From: Planctomicrobium sp051466335
GTDB taxonomy: Bacteria; Planctomycetota; Planctomycetia; Planctomycetales; Planctomycetaceae
Length of the DNA stretch: 64,000 nucleotides
Assembly (NCBI RefSeq): GCF_051466335.1
Contig: NZ_CP195793.1
Coordinates: forward strand, 248,001-312,000
Reading direction: 5' to 3'
In this document: in pieces, positions 37,571-46,409 of the stretch
Position numbering within the stretch: position 1 is the stretch's first letter
How the letters are laid out: each line of letters begins with the position of its first letter
Program-made: the position numbers and the translations under genes
The notes under the pieces: model-generated
The model's database searches: none
What the model was told of the DNA's origin: nothing
Seen by the model: only the letters and a program-made list of their open reading frames with translations

Positions 37571-39037
37571 TCAGTGCTGTGATGATCGCGAATCGTTGGA
37601 GCTCTCTTCACGAGCAGGAATCGATTTTCCATGCGGGTCGAGGTGAGGAGAATCCAACTCGACATCTAGCTGTGCCTGCAGATCGCGGTCAAGATAGTGC
37701 TCGACCCGGTCTGCAGAGCCATGCAACGTTCCGCCATCCAGCTGAAAGTGTTTGTGCAGATACGATTCCCAAAGGCGATGGGAACGGACAAGTTCGCTGG
37801 CCTGTTCCATACCAGTCGCAGTGAGGTGCAGTGAATCTGTCCCCGCGACCAACCCCTTGGCTCGCAGACGCCACAGAGCGAGTCGCCATGTGAGCGGTGA
37901 AATCCATGATGCCATCTTGCGAATGATCGTTGGGGACGTCCCCGCCTGTCCGCTCGATTCCTGACTTCGAAAAAGCGCCGCGAGAATGTCATCGGTAGCC
38001 ATTCGGAAGACGAGGGAATTCTTCGCAATCCAGCGTCCCATTAGGCCATCCTGCGGAGAGAAGAGCATAAATAGAACGAAGAAAATGCCGCAGGCTACTG
38101 CCATCATCCCAGAAGTGCCTGCGTCTTGAACGTTTGGAAATCCCAGTCGCGAAAAAATCATAACGGGGAGAGTTTTTGAAAGAACGTGCCCCACGATCGC
38201 GCTCAGGGCAGCGATGATCAAGCTGAGTGAAATCATTGTCCAGAGACGATTGCAGACCAATTGGCTACAAGCTGCTGGGACGATCAGGATCGCCACAACA
38301 AGAATGCTTCCAACGGATGTGAACGCTGTAACGACAGTCGCTGCTGTCACTCCCATTAGTAAATAATGGAGAGTCCCCGCCGGAATCCCGAGCGACGTTG
38401 CCATCTCTGAATCAAAAGCAGCCACTCTCAGCTCTTTGAAGAACAGCATTAACAGGATGCCGTTGATGATCAGCAGGGCTCCGTTGGTCAGGGCCGCCAT
38501 CGGGATTTCAATGCCGCCAATGGGAACGCTGTCCAGAACCGTCAATTCGATCTGTCCAAAGAGAACGCATTCGGGATCAAGGTGAATGTCATCTGCCGTG
38601 AGGCGGATCAGTAAGAGGCCGAGTGCAAATAGCGAGGTGAATACAACGCCCAGCGCGGCGTTTCCTTCGACACGTCCGAGTTTTTGAACGCTTTCCGTCA
38701 GGATCGCTGTCAGAATGCCAATCACAATTGCTCCTGTGATCAGAAGCAATGGCTCGATGGCTGTCAGTCCGGCTGCAGTGATCCAACCTGAGTCTTTTAA
38801 CCACTGTCCAAACAGATAGGCCAAAACGACCCCTGGGAGAGCAGTGTGGCTGAGTGCATCTCCCATCATGCTTTGCTGTCGCAGGACAAGCCAAACTCCC
38901 GGGAGCGTACAAGACATTGCAGCCAGTGCAGCCACGATCACAATGGCTGTGTCGTAGTAATGCCATGAAAACCCTGACGCAACAGCAACTGTTGGTAAAA
39001 AGCTGAGCAGACTATCGGTCGGGAGCAGGGTCATCAT
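37571..39037 (-). CDS. Metal ABC transporter permease fused to a DtxR/MntR-like domain
   Basis: A 488-residue fusion. Residues 20-300 form an ABC-3 type permease (ZnuB/MntB/TroC-like) with about eight TM segments: LPGVWLVLRQQSMMGDALSHTALPG is family-typical, as is TSVGSILVVAILIVPAA. Residues 320-470 look like a DtxR-family repressor: a winged helix (LRAKGLVAG...LHLTATGM) and then SHRLWESYLHKHF, SADRVEHYL, and LDSPHLDPHGKSIP. The DtxR metal ligands His/Glu in HRLWE and Glu-His in VEH are kept. The matching ATPase and solute-binding protein are not adjacent. It lies 33 bases after proC. The metal is most likely Mn, Fe or Zn. Confidence 0.9.
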   Translation of the reverse strand: MMTLLPTDSLLSFLPTVAVASGFSWHYYDTAIVIVAALAAMSCTLPGVWLVLRQQSMMGDALSHTALPGVVLAYLFGQWLKDSGWITAAGLTAIEPLLLITGAIVIGILTAILTESVQKLGRVEGNAALGVVFTSLFALGLLLIRLTADDIHLDPECVLFGQIELTVLDSVPIGGIEIPMAALTNGALLIINGILLMLFFKELRVAAFDSEMATSLGIPAGTLHYLLMGVTAATVVTAFTSVGSILVVAILIVPAACSQLVCNRLWTMISLSLIIAALSAIVGHVLSKTLPVMIFSRLGFPNVQDAGTSGMMAVACGIFFVLFMLFSPQDGLMGRWIAKNSLVFRMATDDILAALFRSQESSGQAGTSPTIIRKMASWISPLTWRLALWRLRAKGLVAGTDSLHLTATGMEQASELVRSHRLWESYLHKHFQLDGGTLHGSADRVEHYLDRDLQAQLDVELDSPHLDPHGKSIPAREESSNDSRSSQH

Positions 39038-39070
39038 GCCAAATTTCGCAATGAGCGATGCTGAGTGGAG

Positions 39071-39883
39071 TTATTCCCCTCGCGCGAGTTGTCTCGAGCG
39101 TTCTGTGGCGGCGCGAACGGCATTCATCAAGGTCGCGCGAAGAGCCCCTTGTTCCAGAGCGTGGAGACCGGCGATTGTGGTTCCGCCGGGGCTTGTGACT
39201 GCATCTTTCAACTGACCGGGGTGTTCGCCGGTTTCCAGTACCATACGTGCCGCTCCGAGCAGCGTTTGGGCAGCAAGTTGAGTTGCCACGTTTCTTGGAA
39301 GTCCGACAAGGACGCCACCGTCGCTGAGCGCTTCGATCATTTCGAAAACGTAGGCAGGGCCGCTCCCGGAAAGCCCGGTCACAGCATCCAACAAGGACTC
39401 TGAGACCTGCATGGCGATGCCGACAGTTCCCAGCAATTTCGCGACAAGGTCCGCATCTTCAGCTGTCGCGAATTTGCCTCGTGCGAATCCGGATGCACCT
39501 GCTCCGACGAGAGCAGGTGTGTTCGGCATTACGCGGACAATTCTTCGTTCACCCAGGGCTGCCTCCATCTGAGAGAGCGTCACTCCAGCAGCGATGGAAA
39601 CGATGAGATGTTGATCGGTGAAATCAGCTTTTAGCTCGCTCAGTAGGCTGGACATCGATTGTGGTTTAACGGCGAGAATCACCACATTGGATTTTTGCAG
39701 CACTTCCTGATTGCTAGTCGCTGCCTGCCCTTTTGTTGCCTTTGAAAAACTTTCGACAGCAGCTGAGACAACATCGCTGGCGATGATGTTCTCAGGCTTG
39801 GCAAATCCGGAGTCGATCAACCCCTTTCCCAATGCGGTCGCCATCTTACCAGCACCGAGGAACCCGACTTTCACTTCATCCAT
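39071..39883 (-). CDS. proC: Pyrroline-5-carboxylate reductase
   Basis: A 270-residue enzyme of normal length that reduces 1-pyrroline-5-carboxylate to proline with NAD(P)H. The Rossmann motif is VGFLGAGKMATALGKGL. The middle has VILAVKPQSM and RVMPNTPALVGAGASG, and the dimer domain has GLSGSGPAYVFEMIEALSDGG and SPGGTTIAGLHALEQG. It is the first gene of a two-gene unit with the metal permease; there is no obvious functional link between them. Confidence 0.97.
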   Translation of the reverse strand: MDEVKVGFLGAGKMATALGKGLIDSGFAKPENIIASDVVSAAVESFSKATKGQAATSNQEVLQKSNVVILAVKPQSMSSLLSELKADFTDQHLIVSIAAGVTLSQMEAALGERRIVRVMPNTPALVGAGASGFARGKFATAEDADLVAKLLGTVGIAMQVSESLLDAVTGLSGSGPAYVFEMIEALSDGGVLVGLPRNVATQLAAQTLLGAARMVLETGEHPGQLKDAVTSPGGTTIAGLHALEQGALRATLMNAVRAATERSRQLARGE

Positions 39884-39991
39884 CGCAATGATCCATTCGC
39901 TGAAAACCTTCTGGTCAGGCGTATCTTAGCAAGCAATCGAAACGGGGTGCCACTGCGAGCGATGGGTTCCTTTGTTCGCCCGTTGGCTCAC

Positions 39992-40309
39992 TCAGGGGGG
40001 CGGTGAAGTGCTTGGATTGTTCTGTTCTGGACCGGTTCCCGGGCGGGGGACACCTTTGCCGGCGAGAATGTATTCAGTGCGTCCAGCAGCGTATTCCTCA
40101 GCTGTAAGAGAGTCTTCCCCGGCTGCCTGTATTGTGCCTGCATCAGTGAAGCATTTCTGGAGGTACCGAATGCACCACCCACACCCTGTCCCGGCTCCCC
40201 CGCAGTCGCTGAGCTGACTGGCTCGGCGTGGCTGATGGATACGAATGAAATTCAGAACTTTTCGTTTACTGATGTGGAAGCAATAACAGACTTTGTCGTC
40301 GAGTTTCAT
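39992..40309 (-). CDS. Bacterioferritin-associated ferredoxin-like [2Fe-2S] protein
   Basis: A 105-residue protein. The four cluster ligands fit the Bfd pattern: CYC at Cys8 and Cys10, then GCGWC at Cys43 and Cys46. Bfd electron-carrying proteins reduce bacterioferritin for iron release. The C-terminal 45 residues (after about residue 60) are an extra Gly/Pro-rich tail not found in the 64-residue E. coli Bfd. It lies near the metal permease-DtxR fusion (about 950 bases), so a shared iron theme is possible. No bacterioferritin gene is in the window. Confidence 0.8.
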   Translation of the reverse strand: MKLDDKVCYCFHISKRKVLNFIRIHQPRRASQLSDCGGAGTGCGWCIRYLQKCFTDAGTIQAAGEDSLTAEEYAAGRTEYILAGKGVPRPGTGPEQNNPSTSPPP

Positions 40310-40668
40310 CAGTGTCTGACGTTCCGGAGTATGGGGCGGCCGCTGAATCCTATTTTAGTCGAGAACCATTGAACGTAAATCGGCTGGCGTACAAGTTTTC
40401 AGCTTGGAGGGTTGCATCAGGGATTATCAGTATAAGTGAAAAGGGTGCTATTTTTCGTAATCCGGATGTGAAGAAAACACTCAAAATAAGGGGGAGAGCA
40501 TTCCCAGACGCCCTCTGTTTGAGTACAGAAGAGAGCCAAGACTGAGTCAGAAAATGAGCATCAATACTGGCTGATGCTCATTTTCTGGAGATTCGCTCTC
40601 GGGGCACTGCTTGTTTCCCTATCCCGGCGCAGTTACGCTCCCTGTATTCGATATCTCGGCGGCGGAAA
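40310..40668. other. Intergenic region with a perfect 16-bp hairpin
   Basis: These 359 bases lie between the Bfd-like gene (minus) and the ketosynthase gene (plus). CAGAAAATGAGCATCA at 40548-40563 pairs with 40572-40587 around an 8-base loop. No T run follows on the plus strand. A 77-codon open frame (40312-40545) starts next to the Bfd-like gene and ends before the hairpin; I see no motif in it, and it may be spurious. Confidence 0.5.
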
Positions 40669-41943
40669 ATGTCCCAATCTTTGCAAGATCACAACCGAAT
40701 TGTCATCACCGGTGTCGGCCTGACGGCTCCAAACGGTGATAACCTGACTGATTACCGTGCAGCTCTTTTGGCTGGTAAATCGGGGGTCGTTCCATTCCAG
40801 ACCCGGTACATCAAACAGCCCGTGCTGGCTGGCGTCTGTAATTTCGACGAGTTCAAATATCAGAAGAAGAAGGAACGCCGTCGCGGAACCCGCGCTGGCT
40901 CCGTCTCCATCTATTGTGCCAACGAAGCTGTTATCGATTCCGGAATCGATTGGGCGAATGTTCCCAAAGATCGAGTTGGCGTCTATCTCGGCATTACCGA
41001 GCACGGCAACGTCGAAACTGAGAGCGAGATCTATGAGATTTCGCAGTTCGACTACGACACAAAGGTCTGGTCTCACCATCACAATCCTCGCACGGTGGCC
41101 AATAATCCGGCCGGCGAAGTGACCCTGAACATGGGGATTACGGGACCGCATTTGACCGTTGGTGCTGCTTGTGCTGCCGGGAACGCAGGCTTTATTTACG
41201 GTTTGCAGATGCTTCGCCTCGGTGAAGTTGACCTGGCAATTGCTGGGGGAATTTCCGAGAGTATTCATACGTTCGGAATTTTCGCGAGCTTCGCGAGCCA
41301 AGGGGCGCTCGCCTGGAACGAAGATCCAACGAAAGCAAGTCGCCCGTTCGACACGCAACGAAACGGAATTGTGGTATCAGAGGGTGGTGGGATCTGCACA
41401 CTCGAACGCCTTCCGGACGCAATTGCCCGTGGAGCGAAGATTTACGGCGAAATCGTTGGCCACGCCATGAATTCGGATGCTCTGGATTTTGTGCTGCCAT
41501 CATCAAGTCGGCAGGCTGAATGCGTTCAATTGGCTCTTAAGCGGGCTGGGTTGACCGCAGACGACATCGACATTGTCTCCAGTCATGCGACTGCAACAGA
41601 ACAAGGGGATATCGAGGAATCCCGGGCGTTGCGCTCAGTGTTCGGCGATCGTCCAAGTCTTGCCATCAATAACACGAAAAGTTTCATTGGTCACGCGATG
41701 GGTGCTGCTGGAGCCCTCGAGTTGATGGGCAACATCCCTGCCTTTCAGGACAACATTGCCCACGCTACAATCAATCTCGACCAACAGGATCCCCGTTGCG
41801 AACTTCCACAAGTCGTCGCTAACCATCCGCGAAAGATGGAACGGGTCGAGTATATTCTCAACAATTCGTTCGGGATGCTCGGAATCAACTCTGTCGTGAT
41901 TGTGAAGAAGTTCCCTGCAGAGAATGGCGGAGTCTACGCCTAA
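40669..41943 (+). CDS. Beta-ketoacyl-[acyl-carrier-protein] synthase family protein (KAS I/II type)
   Basis: A 424-residue thiolase-fold enzyme. The catalytic triad is intact: Cys in VGAACAAGNAGFIYG, His in SSHATATEQGD, and His in NTKSFIGHAMGAAG. It also has RPFDTQRNGIVVSEGG and NNSFGMLGINSVVIV. It condenses an acyl-ACP or malonyl-ACP. The neighbouring gene encodes an ACP, and there is no ketoreductase, dehydratase or acyltransferase nearby. It is more likely a dedicated ketosynthase for a special fatty acid or polyketide-type lipid than housekeeping FabF, but this is an inference from context. Confidence 0.92.
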   Translation: MSQSLQDHNRIVITGVGLTAPNGDNLTDYRAALLAGKSGVVPFQTRYIKQPVLAGVCNFDEFKYQKKKERRRGTRAGSVSIYCANEAVIDSGIDWANVPKDRVGVYLGITEHGNVETESEIYEISQFDYDTKVWSHHHNPRTVANNPAGEVTLNMGITGPHLTVGAACAAGNAGFIYGLQMLRLGEVDLAIAGGISESIHTFGIFASFASQGALAWNEDPTKASRPFDTQRNGIVVSEGGGICTLERLPDAIARGAKIYGEIVGHAMNSDALDFVLPSSSRQAECVQLALKRAGLTADDIDIVSSHATATEQGDIEESRALRSVFGDRPSLAINNTKSFIGHAMGAAGALELMGNIPAFQDNIAHATINLDQQDPRCELPQVVANHPRKMERVEYILNNSFGMLGINSVVIVKKFPAENGGVYA

Positions 41944-42010
41944 GAACGCAGGTTCTGTCAGATCGCGTTCATTTCATTCAAGACACATCGGTGGAAGAGG
42001 AAGTATCGGA

Positions 42011-42268
42011 ATGACTCGGCCAGAAATTCGGGAAGTGATCATCAGTATTCTGGAACGGATCGCCCCGGACGAAGACCTGTCCAATCTGGATGACTCTGTC
42101 GCTTTTCGCGAGCAGATGGAACTCGACAGCATGGATTTCCTCGATATCGTCATGGAATTGCGAAAGCAATATCGTGTTCAGATTCCAGAAAATGAATACG
42201 AACACCTGATCACCATGGACAGCACTGTCAATTATCTCGAGCCAAAGCTGGCTGACGTTGCCAAGTAA
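42011..42268 (+). CDS. Acyl carrier protein
   Basis: An 85-residue acidic helical protein. The start is the ATG at 42011 (preceded by GGAAGAGG), not the longer frame from 41924, whose extra residues are basic and overlap the ketosynthase end. The phosphopantetheine Ser lies in LDSMDFLDIVMEL. The DSMD form (rather than DSLD) and FREQMELDS differ from housekeeping AcpP, which suits a dedicated carrier. It lies 67 bases after the ketosynthase stop and they share a terminator. Confidence 0.88.
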   Translation: MTRPEIREVIISILERIAPDEDLSNLDDSVAFREQMELDSMDFLDIVMELRKQYRVQIPENEYEHLITMDSTVNYLEPKLADVAK

Positions 42269-42302
42269 TCAATTTGGCTCGACAGGCTGACTGCCCGACT
42301 TT

Positions 42303-42344
42303 AAGCCTCCTGGACTCAGTAATGTGAGTCCAGGAGGCTTTTTT
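42303..42344 (+). terminator. Rho-independent terminator after the ACP gene
   Basis: A perfect 16-bp stem (42303-42318 with 42325-42340) around a 6-base loop GTAATG, with T6 at 42339-42344. It lies 34 bases after the ACP stop. Confidence 0.93.
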
Positions 42345-42372
42345 GTGCTTGTCGCCAGAGCTTCCCAGCGAG

Positions 42373-43008
42373 TTACATCTCAGTCGAATTATTCAGCGAT
42401 TGCCTGAACTCATGGATGGCGGGTGACAGTTCGGAAAAGGGTTGAAAACCGCTTCTCTTTGTGACCATGCTCGCATCGATTACTTCCAGGGTCGCGATGC
42501 TTTCTGCTGCCACTTTTTCTCCAAGTCGGCTTTCAAGTAAAATGATTACGCCTGTTTCAAGTGCGTCTTCATCGGCGTCATCGAGATTGGGGACAGCGAT
42601 GATCAAATCGACCAGGCCGGGATCATCAAACGACTCTTCGAGGCGGAATTGCAGTTCTTGGGTATCCAGCCTGATCCCATCTGATTCGAACACAAAATCC
42701 TGATCAATCGGCTGCCTGAACGCGACGACCCTCCAGCCTTGCATGGCGGGTGCCATGGCAACGATCTGCTCAACCAGTGGGAAAAGCTCGATGTTCCCCT
42801 CAGAAGTAATAGTCAGCTCATTGACTCCGGAAGCATCGGTCGGACTCACCTCTATGGCCAACTCAGGGTGGCATTCATAAAGATGCGAGTGCAGTTTATC
42901 AAAGGCTGCATCTCGATCGTCGTCGCTGATGACGCGATACTCTTCGGCGTTTTTTGAAAACCAGTTCCAGAATTTTGCTTCGGGTGAGCTTCCAGTACGG
43001 TCGTTCAT
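42373..43008 (-). CDS. Hypothetical acidic protein, 211 aa
   Basis: I do not recognise a named family. The protein has no signal peptide or membrane segment, so it is likely cytoplasmic. It starts FWNWFSKNAEEYRVISDDDRDAAFDKLH, with conserved-looking ELTITSEGN and APAMQGWRVVAFRQP. The pattern of strands and an amphipathic helix suggests a compact alpha/beta domain. It is alone, between the ACP terminator and rnd. The pI is low. Confidence 0.6.
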   Translation of the reverse strand: MNDRTGSSPEAKFWNWFSKNAEEYRVISDDDRDAAFDKLHSHLYECHPELAIEVSPTDASGVNELTITSEGNIELFPLVEQIVAMAPAMQGWRVVAFRQPIDQDFVFESDGIRLDTQELQFRLEESFDDPGLVDLIIAVPNLDDADEDALETGVIILLESRLGEKVAAESIATLEVIDASMVTKRSGFQPFSELSPAIHEFRQSLNNSTEM

Positions 43009-43151
43009 GTTGCTTCCAGTTTTGTAGGTTCAGGCTGGCATCGCTGTCATTCAGACTACGTTGCATTGTCTGGACGTACAATTGAAAGCTGTAAAAAGCG
43101 TGGCAAACTGAAGAGACGCACGCCTGGTCGCGATACCGATTCCACAAGCAA

Positions 43152-44333
43152 TTACTTCTCGCGGACAAACGCGAGAGGGTATTCCGATTGTGGATCCGAA
43201 ACCCGGAGTGTGACTTTCCCGTCGAGAACATCAGCGAGAAGCTGACCACAGACCTCCTGTCTCCATCCCTGCATGAGGCGTGGAGTGTCCCCTTTACGGT
43301 TCTCGAACACGTGCCAGCGAACGAAGTCTTTCAGGTCAGCAGCCGTGGCGACGAGCGTCATGGAAACGCTCATTTCCTGGCAACGGTTGGCCAATGCGAG
43401 GCCAAGGATTCTCCCGAGAACTTCATCCTGAGCGGGGTGAAGGTTGCCGACGTTCTTTTCCGGTAGCTGGTCCGCGGGGAGTGCGCTAGCAGCCAGAATG
43501 ATTTCAACAAACGTCTCAGCGTGCTGTTGGTAGTCTCGGCGATTCATATCGCGAGTCAGGTTCAGTTCGCGAAGAGTCTTGGGTTGCCGATGTGCGAGTT
43601 CGACCAGTAAATCGTCTCGCAAAATGCGACGTTGTGGCCGATCGGTGCGTTCTGCTTCCTGGTTTCTCCACTGATAGAGTGCACGGGCTACCGCCATCTC
43701 TCGGCGGTTTAATCGTCCGTAGCCGGGGAGTTTCAGCCAGCCTTCGCGATCTTCCTCAGCGAGAACATAGTCAATAAACCGCTCGAATTCTGATGTCGCC
43801 CAGCTCAACCGTCCCTGTTCTTCCAGAGAGGCTGATTGTTTGGCCCAGATGGCTGGAAGATGCCGGACATCTTCCATTGCGTAATTCAACTGCTGTTCGG
43901 AGAGCGGGCGAAACTGCCAGTCAGTGCGAGTCTCTTTCCCGTGAAGAATCGGGAATCCGAGGACGCGGGAGACCAGATTCGTGTAAGAGATGGGGAATCC
44001 GCGTGAACGGAGCCCTTCTGCGATCTGGACGTCGACGAGTTTCCTAGGACGGTTACCTGTCGCAAACTGACAGAATCGAATTTCTTCGCGGCCGCCATGG
44101 ACGAGGATTGTCGTCCTGTCGTCCGTCATGATGTCCCACCATTGCGTCAGGTCCGGAATTTCGAACGGATCGACGGCAAAGGATTCGCTGTCCGGTAGTG
44201 CAAATTGCAGCAGGCACAGACGAGGCCGGAAGTAAAATTCCGAGATGAATTCCGTGTCAAAAGATACCAAACCTGCGTCGCGGATGCGTTGGCAGAGATG
44301 GTCGAATTCAGATTGTGTGGCGATCAGCGTCAC
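43152..44333 (-). CDS. rnd: Ribonuclease D
   Basis: A 393-residue 3'-5' exoribonuclease of the DEDD superfamily. Exonuclease motifs are visible: Exo I FDTEFI, Exo II ILVHGGREEIRF, and Exo III YAMEDVRHL with the Tyr. A HRDC domain follows (about 205-290: VARALYQWRNQEAERTDRPQRR, then RQPKTLREL). A second HRDC-like part ends the protein. It processes tRNA 3' ends and structured RNA. The start codon is GTG at 44333. It lies 143 bases upstream of the 211-aa gene. Confidence 0.93.
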   Translation of the reverse strand: MTLIATQSEFDHLCQRIRDAGLVSFDTEFISEFYFRPRLCLLQFALPDSESFAVDPFEIPDLTQWWDIMTDDRTTILVHGGREEIRFCQFATGNRPRKLVDVQIAEGLRSRGFPISYTNLVSRVLGFPILHGKETRTDWQFRPLSEQQLNYAMEDVRHLPAIWAKQSASLEEQGRLSWATSEFERFIDYVLAEEDREGWLKLPGYGRLNRREMAVARALYQWRNQEAERTDRPQRRILRDDLLVELAHRQPKTLRELNLTRDMNRRDYQQHAETFVEIILAASALPADQLPEKNVGNLHPAQDEVLGRILGLALANRCQEMSVSMTLVATAADLKDFVRWHVFENRKGDTPRLMQGWRQEVCGQLLADVLDGKVTLRVSDPQSEYPLAFVREK

Positions 44334-44612
44334 GGCAGGCGTGTTATCTATAGAGGCGAGTCCTGAACTTTTTGCAGCTTAAGACAGATAGGCCGCGCCC
44401 GCAATCGCCTGCAGGAACCAACCTTTCGAGAAGATCAAATCGGTCGAATTGGCTCCGATGAGAGCGAAACTGCGGATGGGATGGAATGAGGCTGATTGCT
44501 CACCCATTCCTCGGCACTCGTGCCAAATGTCGCGAAGGAGTCCATAAACATGGACTCTCTGCATGAGGATGAGTAGTTGTTCTGCAGCGACAAATTTTTG
44601 CCATCGATGTCG

Positions 44613-46073
44613 CTATTTGAGCATCTCGTGTTTTTTCATCTTGTTGTAGAGGGTTACACGTGAGATCCCGAGGTCTTTCGCGGTCCGTGTTCTGCTGAAA
44701 TTGTTCTTGAACAAGACTTGCTCGATGATTTCCTTCTCGCTCAGTCCAACCTGTCGTTCGAGAGTTTGGCCGGATGATGAGCCGATGGTGCCAAGCTGAA
44801 CACTTGGGTCATTCGCTGGGCCAACTTTACCGGAAAGCAGGTGAGGCGGGAGAGATTCCCGACTGAGGATTCCGTTTCGGCAGTAGATGACGGCACGTTG
44901 AATGACATGTTCAAGTTCTCGGACATTCCCCGGCCACGGGTAGGCCAACAGGGCTTCGAGCGCGGAATCGTCGATCTGATGGATTTTAATCCCGTGCTTT
45001 TCAGAGAATCTCGCAACGAACTTTTTCGCCATCGGGATGATGTCGATTTTTCTTCTTCGCAGCGGTGGGATTTCGAACTTAAGCATATTCAAGCGGTAGT
45101 ACAGGTCAGGGCGGAATTTTCCGGCTTCGACAAGTGGCTCAAGGTTAAGATTGCTGGCGACAACCAGTCGCGCCTGCGACTTGAACGTGACGTTGGAGCC
45201 GACCGCTTCAAATTCACCGGTTTCAATAACGCGAAGAAGTTTGACCTGCTGCTCGGGGCCGAGAACGTCAATTTCGTCGAGAAGCATTGTCCCTTTTCTA
45301 GCTGCAACGAACTTTCCTTCCTTGTCCGCGTGAGCACTTGTAAACGAGCCCTTTGTATGGCCAAACAGTTCGCTTTCAATCAGTTCTCGAGGAAGGGCCC
45401 CGCACGCAATGTGAATGAAGGGTTCGTTGCGACGAGGAGAGGCCTCGTGGATCAGGTTCGACAGAAATGTTTTTCCTGATCCTGTTTCACCGATCAACAA
45501 TATGGTGACGTCATGGCTGGCTGCGATCATGAGATCGTCCAGCATCTGCTTCAACTCAACAGACCGCGTTTCGAAACGCCGGGTAACTCCTTCAAAGACG
45601 GATTCGCCAAGCGTCTCGCGAACTGGACTGACCTCTGGAGTACCACTTGCAACCGGCTCGACGGAAGGAGGATTCGACGCTGGGCCAAACGCGATTCGTG
45701 GCGTGGCCTGGAGTGATTCTGCAAATCGTCTCGCGACTTCTGTTGGGACCGGTGCCCCGACGATGAGGGAAATTTTTCCGTCGCTGGAAAGCTGATTCAA
45801 TTGCGCAAAAGAACCGTCACGGACGGCAGCGATCACTTGTGTCTGAGGATGGTTGACCTGAATTTCATGAATCAGGTCGATTGACACCTGCTCGGTGGCA
45901 GCGAGAAATCGAACATCCAGAAACGCGATTGCTGCGTTGCTTTCGCGAAGAAGGTGTGGGATCTGTAGCAGATTGGTCGTGATGCTGAGGTGGTACTGCT
46001 CGCTGAGTCTTCCTGCGAGTTCTCTCGCAAGGCGTTCGTCAGCAGTGGCAACAACGACTGCAGGTAATGACAT
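44613..46073 (-). CDS. Sigma-54 enhancer-binding-type regulator with altered GAFTGA loop
   Basis: A 486-residue protein in three parts. The N-terminal 120 residues look like a receiver domain (AVVVATADERLARELAGRL, AIAFLDVRF) but lack the usual Lys near the end. The AAA+ domain has Walker A GETGSGKT, ELFGHTKGSFTSA where ELFGHEKGAFTGA is usual, Walker B GTMLLDEID, and arginine-containing FRPDLYYRLNMLKFEIPPLR. The C-terminal Fis-type helix-turn-helix has RTAKDLGISRVTLYNKMK. The sigma-54 contact loop is GSFTSA, so sigma-54 activation is uncertain. No target operon is evident nearby. Confidence 0.88.
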   Translation of the reverse strand: MSLPAVVVATADERLARELAGRLSEQYHLSITTNLLQIPHLLRESNAAIAFLDVRFLAATEQVSIDLIHEIQVNHPQTQVIAAVRDGSFAQLNQLSSDGKISLIVGAPVPTEVARRFAESLQATPRIAFGPASNPPSVEPVASGTPEVSPVRETLGESVFEGVTRRFETRSVELKQMLDDLMIAASHDVTILLIGETGSGKTFLSNLIHEASPRRNEPFIHIACGALPRELIESELFGHTKGSFTSAHADKEGKFVAARKGTMLLDEIDVLGPEQQVKLLRVIETGEFEAVGSNVTFKSQARLVVASNLNLEPLVEAGKFRPDLYYRLNMLKFEIPPLRRRKIDIIPMAKKFVARFSEKHGIKIHQIDDSALEALLAYPWPGNVRELEHVIQRAVIYCRNGILSRESLPPHLLSGKVGPANDPSVQLGTIGSSSGQTLERQVGLSEKEIIEQVLFKNNFSRTRTAKDLGISRVTLYNKMKKHEMLK

Positions 46074-46409
46074 GGGGAATCTGCCCTGATTTCATTCCGG
46101 ATGGTGTTGCGACTCCCGCCGCCGCCGAGTGAGCCCATGACTGGCGACTGAGAGATACAACATGTTTCAGCTCATTCACGATTGTGAACAGACTGACTCT
46201 CATCAAATGGAATGCCGATCTCATGCACAAAGTTGTCAGTTTTGCTGCAAAGTGTTGTGCAAACAAGGCTTTTGATTCACCCGACAGTAAGAGTTGATCG
46301 CTGAGGACCGTTTCTGCGGTGCAAAAAGGCAACGTAAAAGTTGCTGACTGTTTCCGAACGGAAACACTGTTCTAAAACTCAACAATCAGTCGAGGTGCTC
46401 TTCGCAGCT
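46074..46409. other. Intergenic region upstream of the enhancer-binding regulator
   Basis: These 336 bases lie between the regulator start (46073) and the stop of the GT-C gene (46410), both minus strand. I see no gene and no clear -24/-12 sigma-54 promoter. The regulator promoter should lie here. Confidence 0.35.

Noticed and set aside
40312..40545. 77-codon frame beside the Bfd-like gene
   Set aside because: No ribosome site or family match; it sits in a promoter region next to a divergent gene. Noted in the gap entry only.
46074..46409. Sigma-54 (-24/-12) promoter upstream of the enhancer-binding regulator
   Set aside because: No TGGCAC-N5-TTGC-like match at the right spacing could be found by eye.
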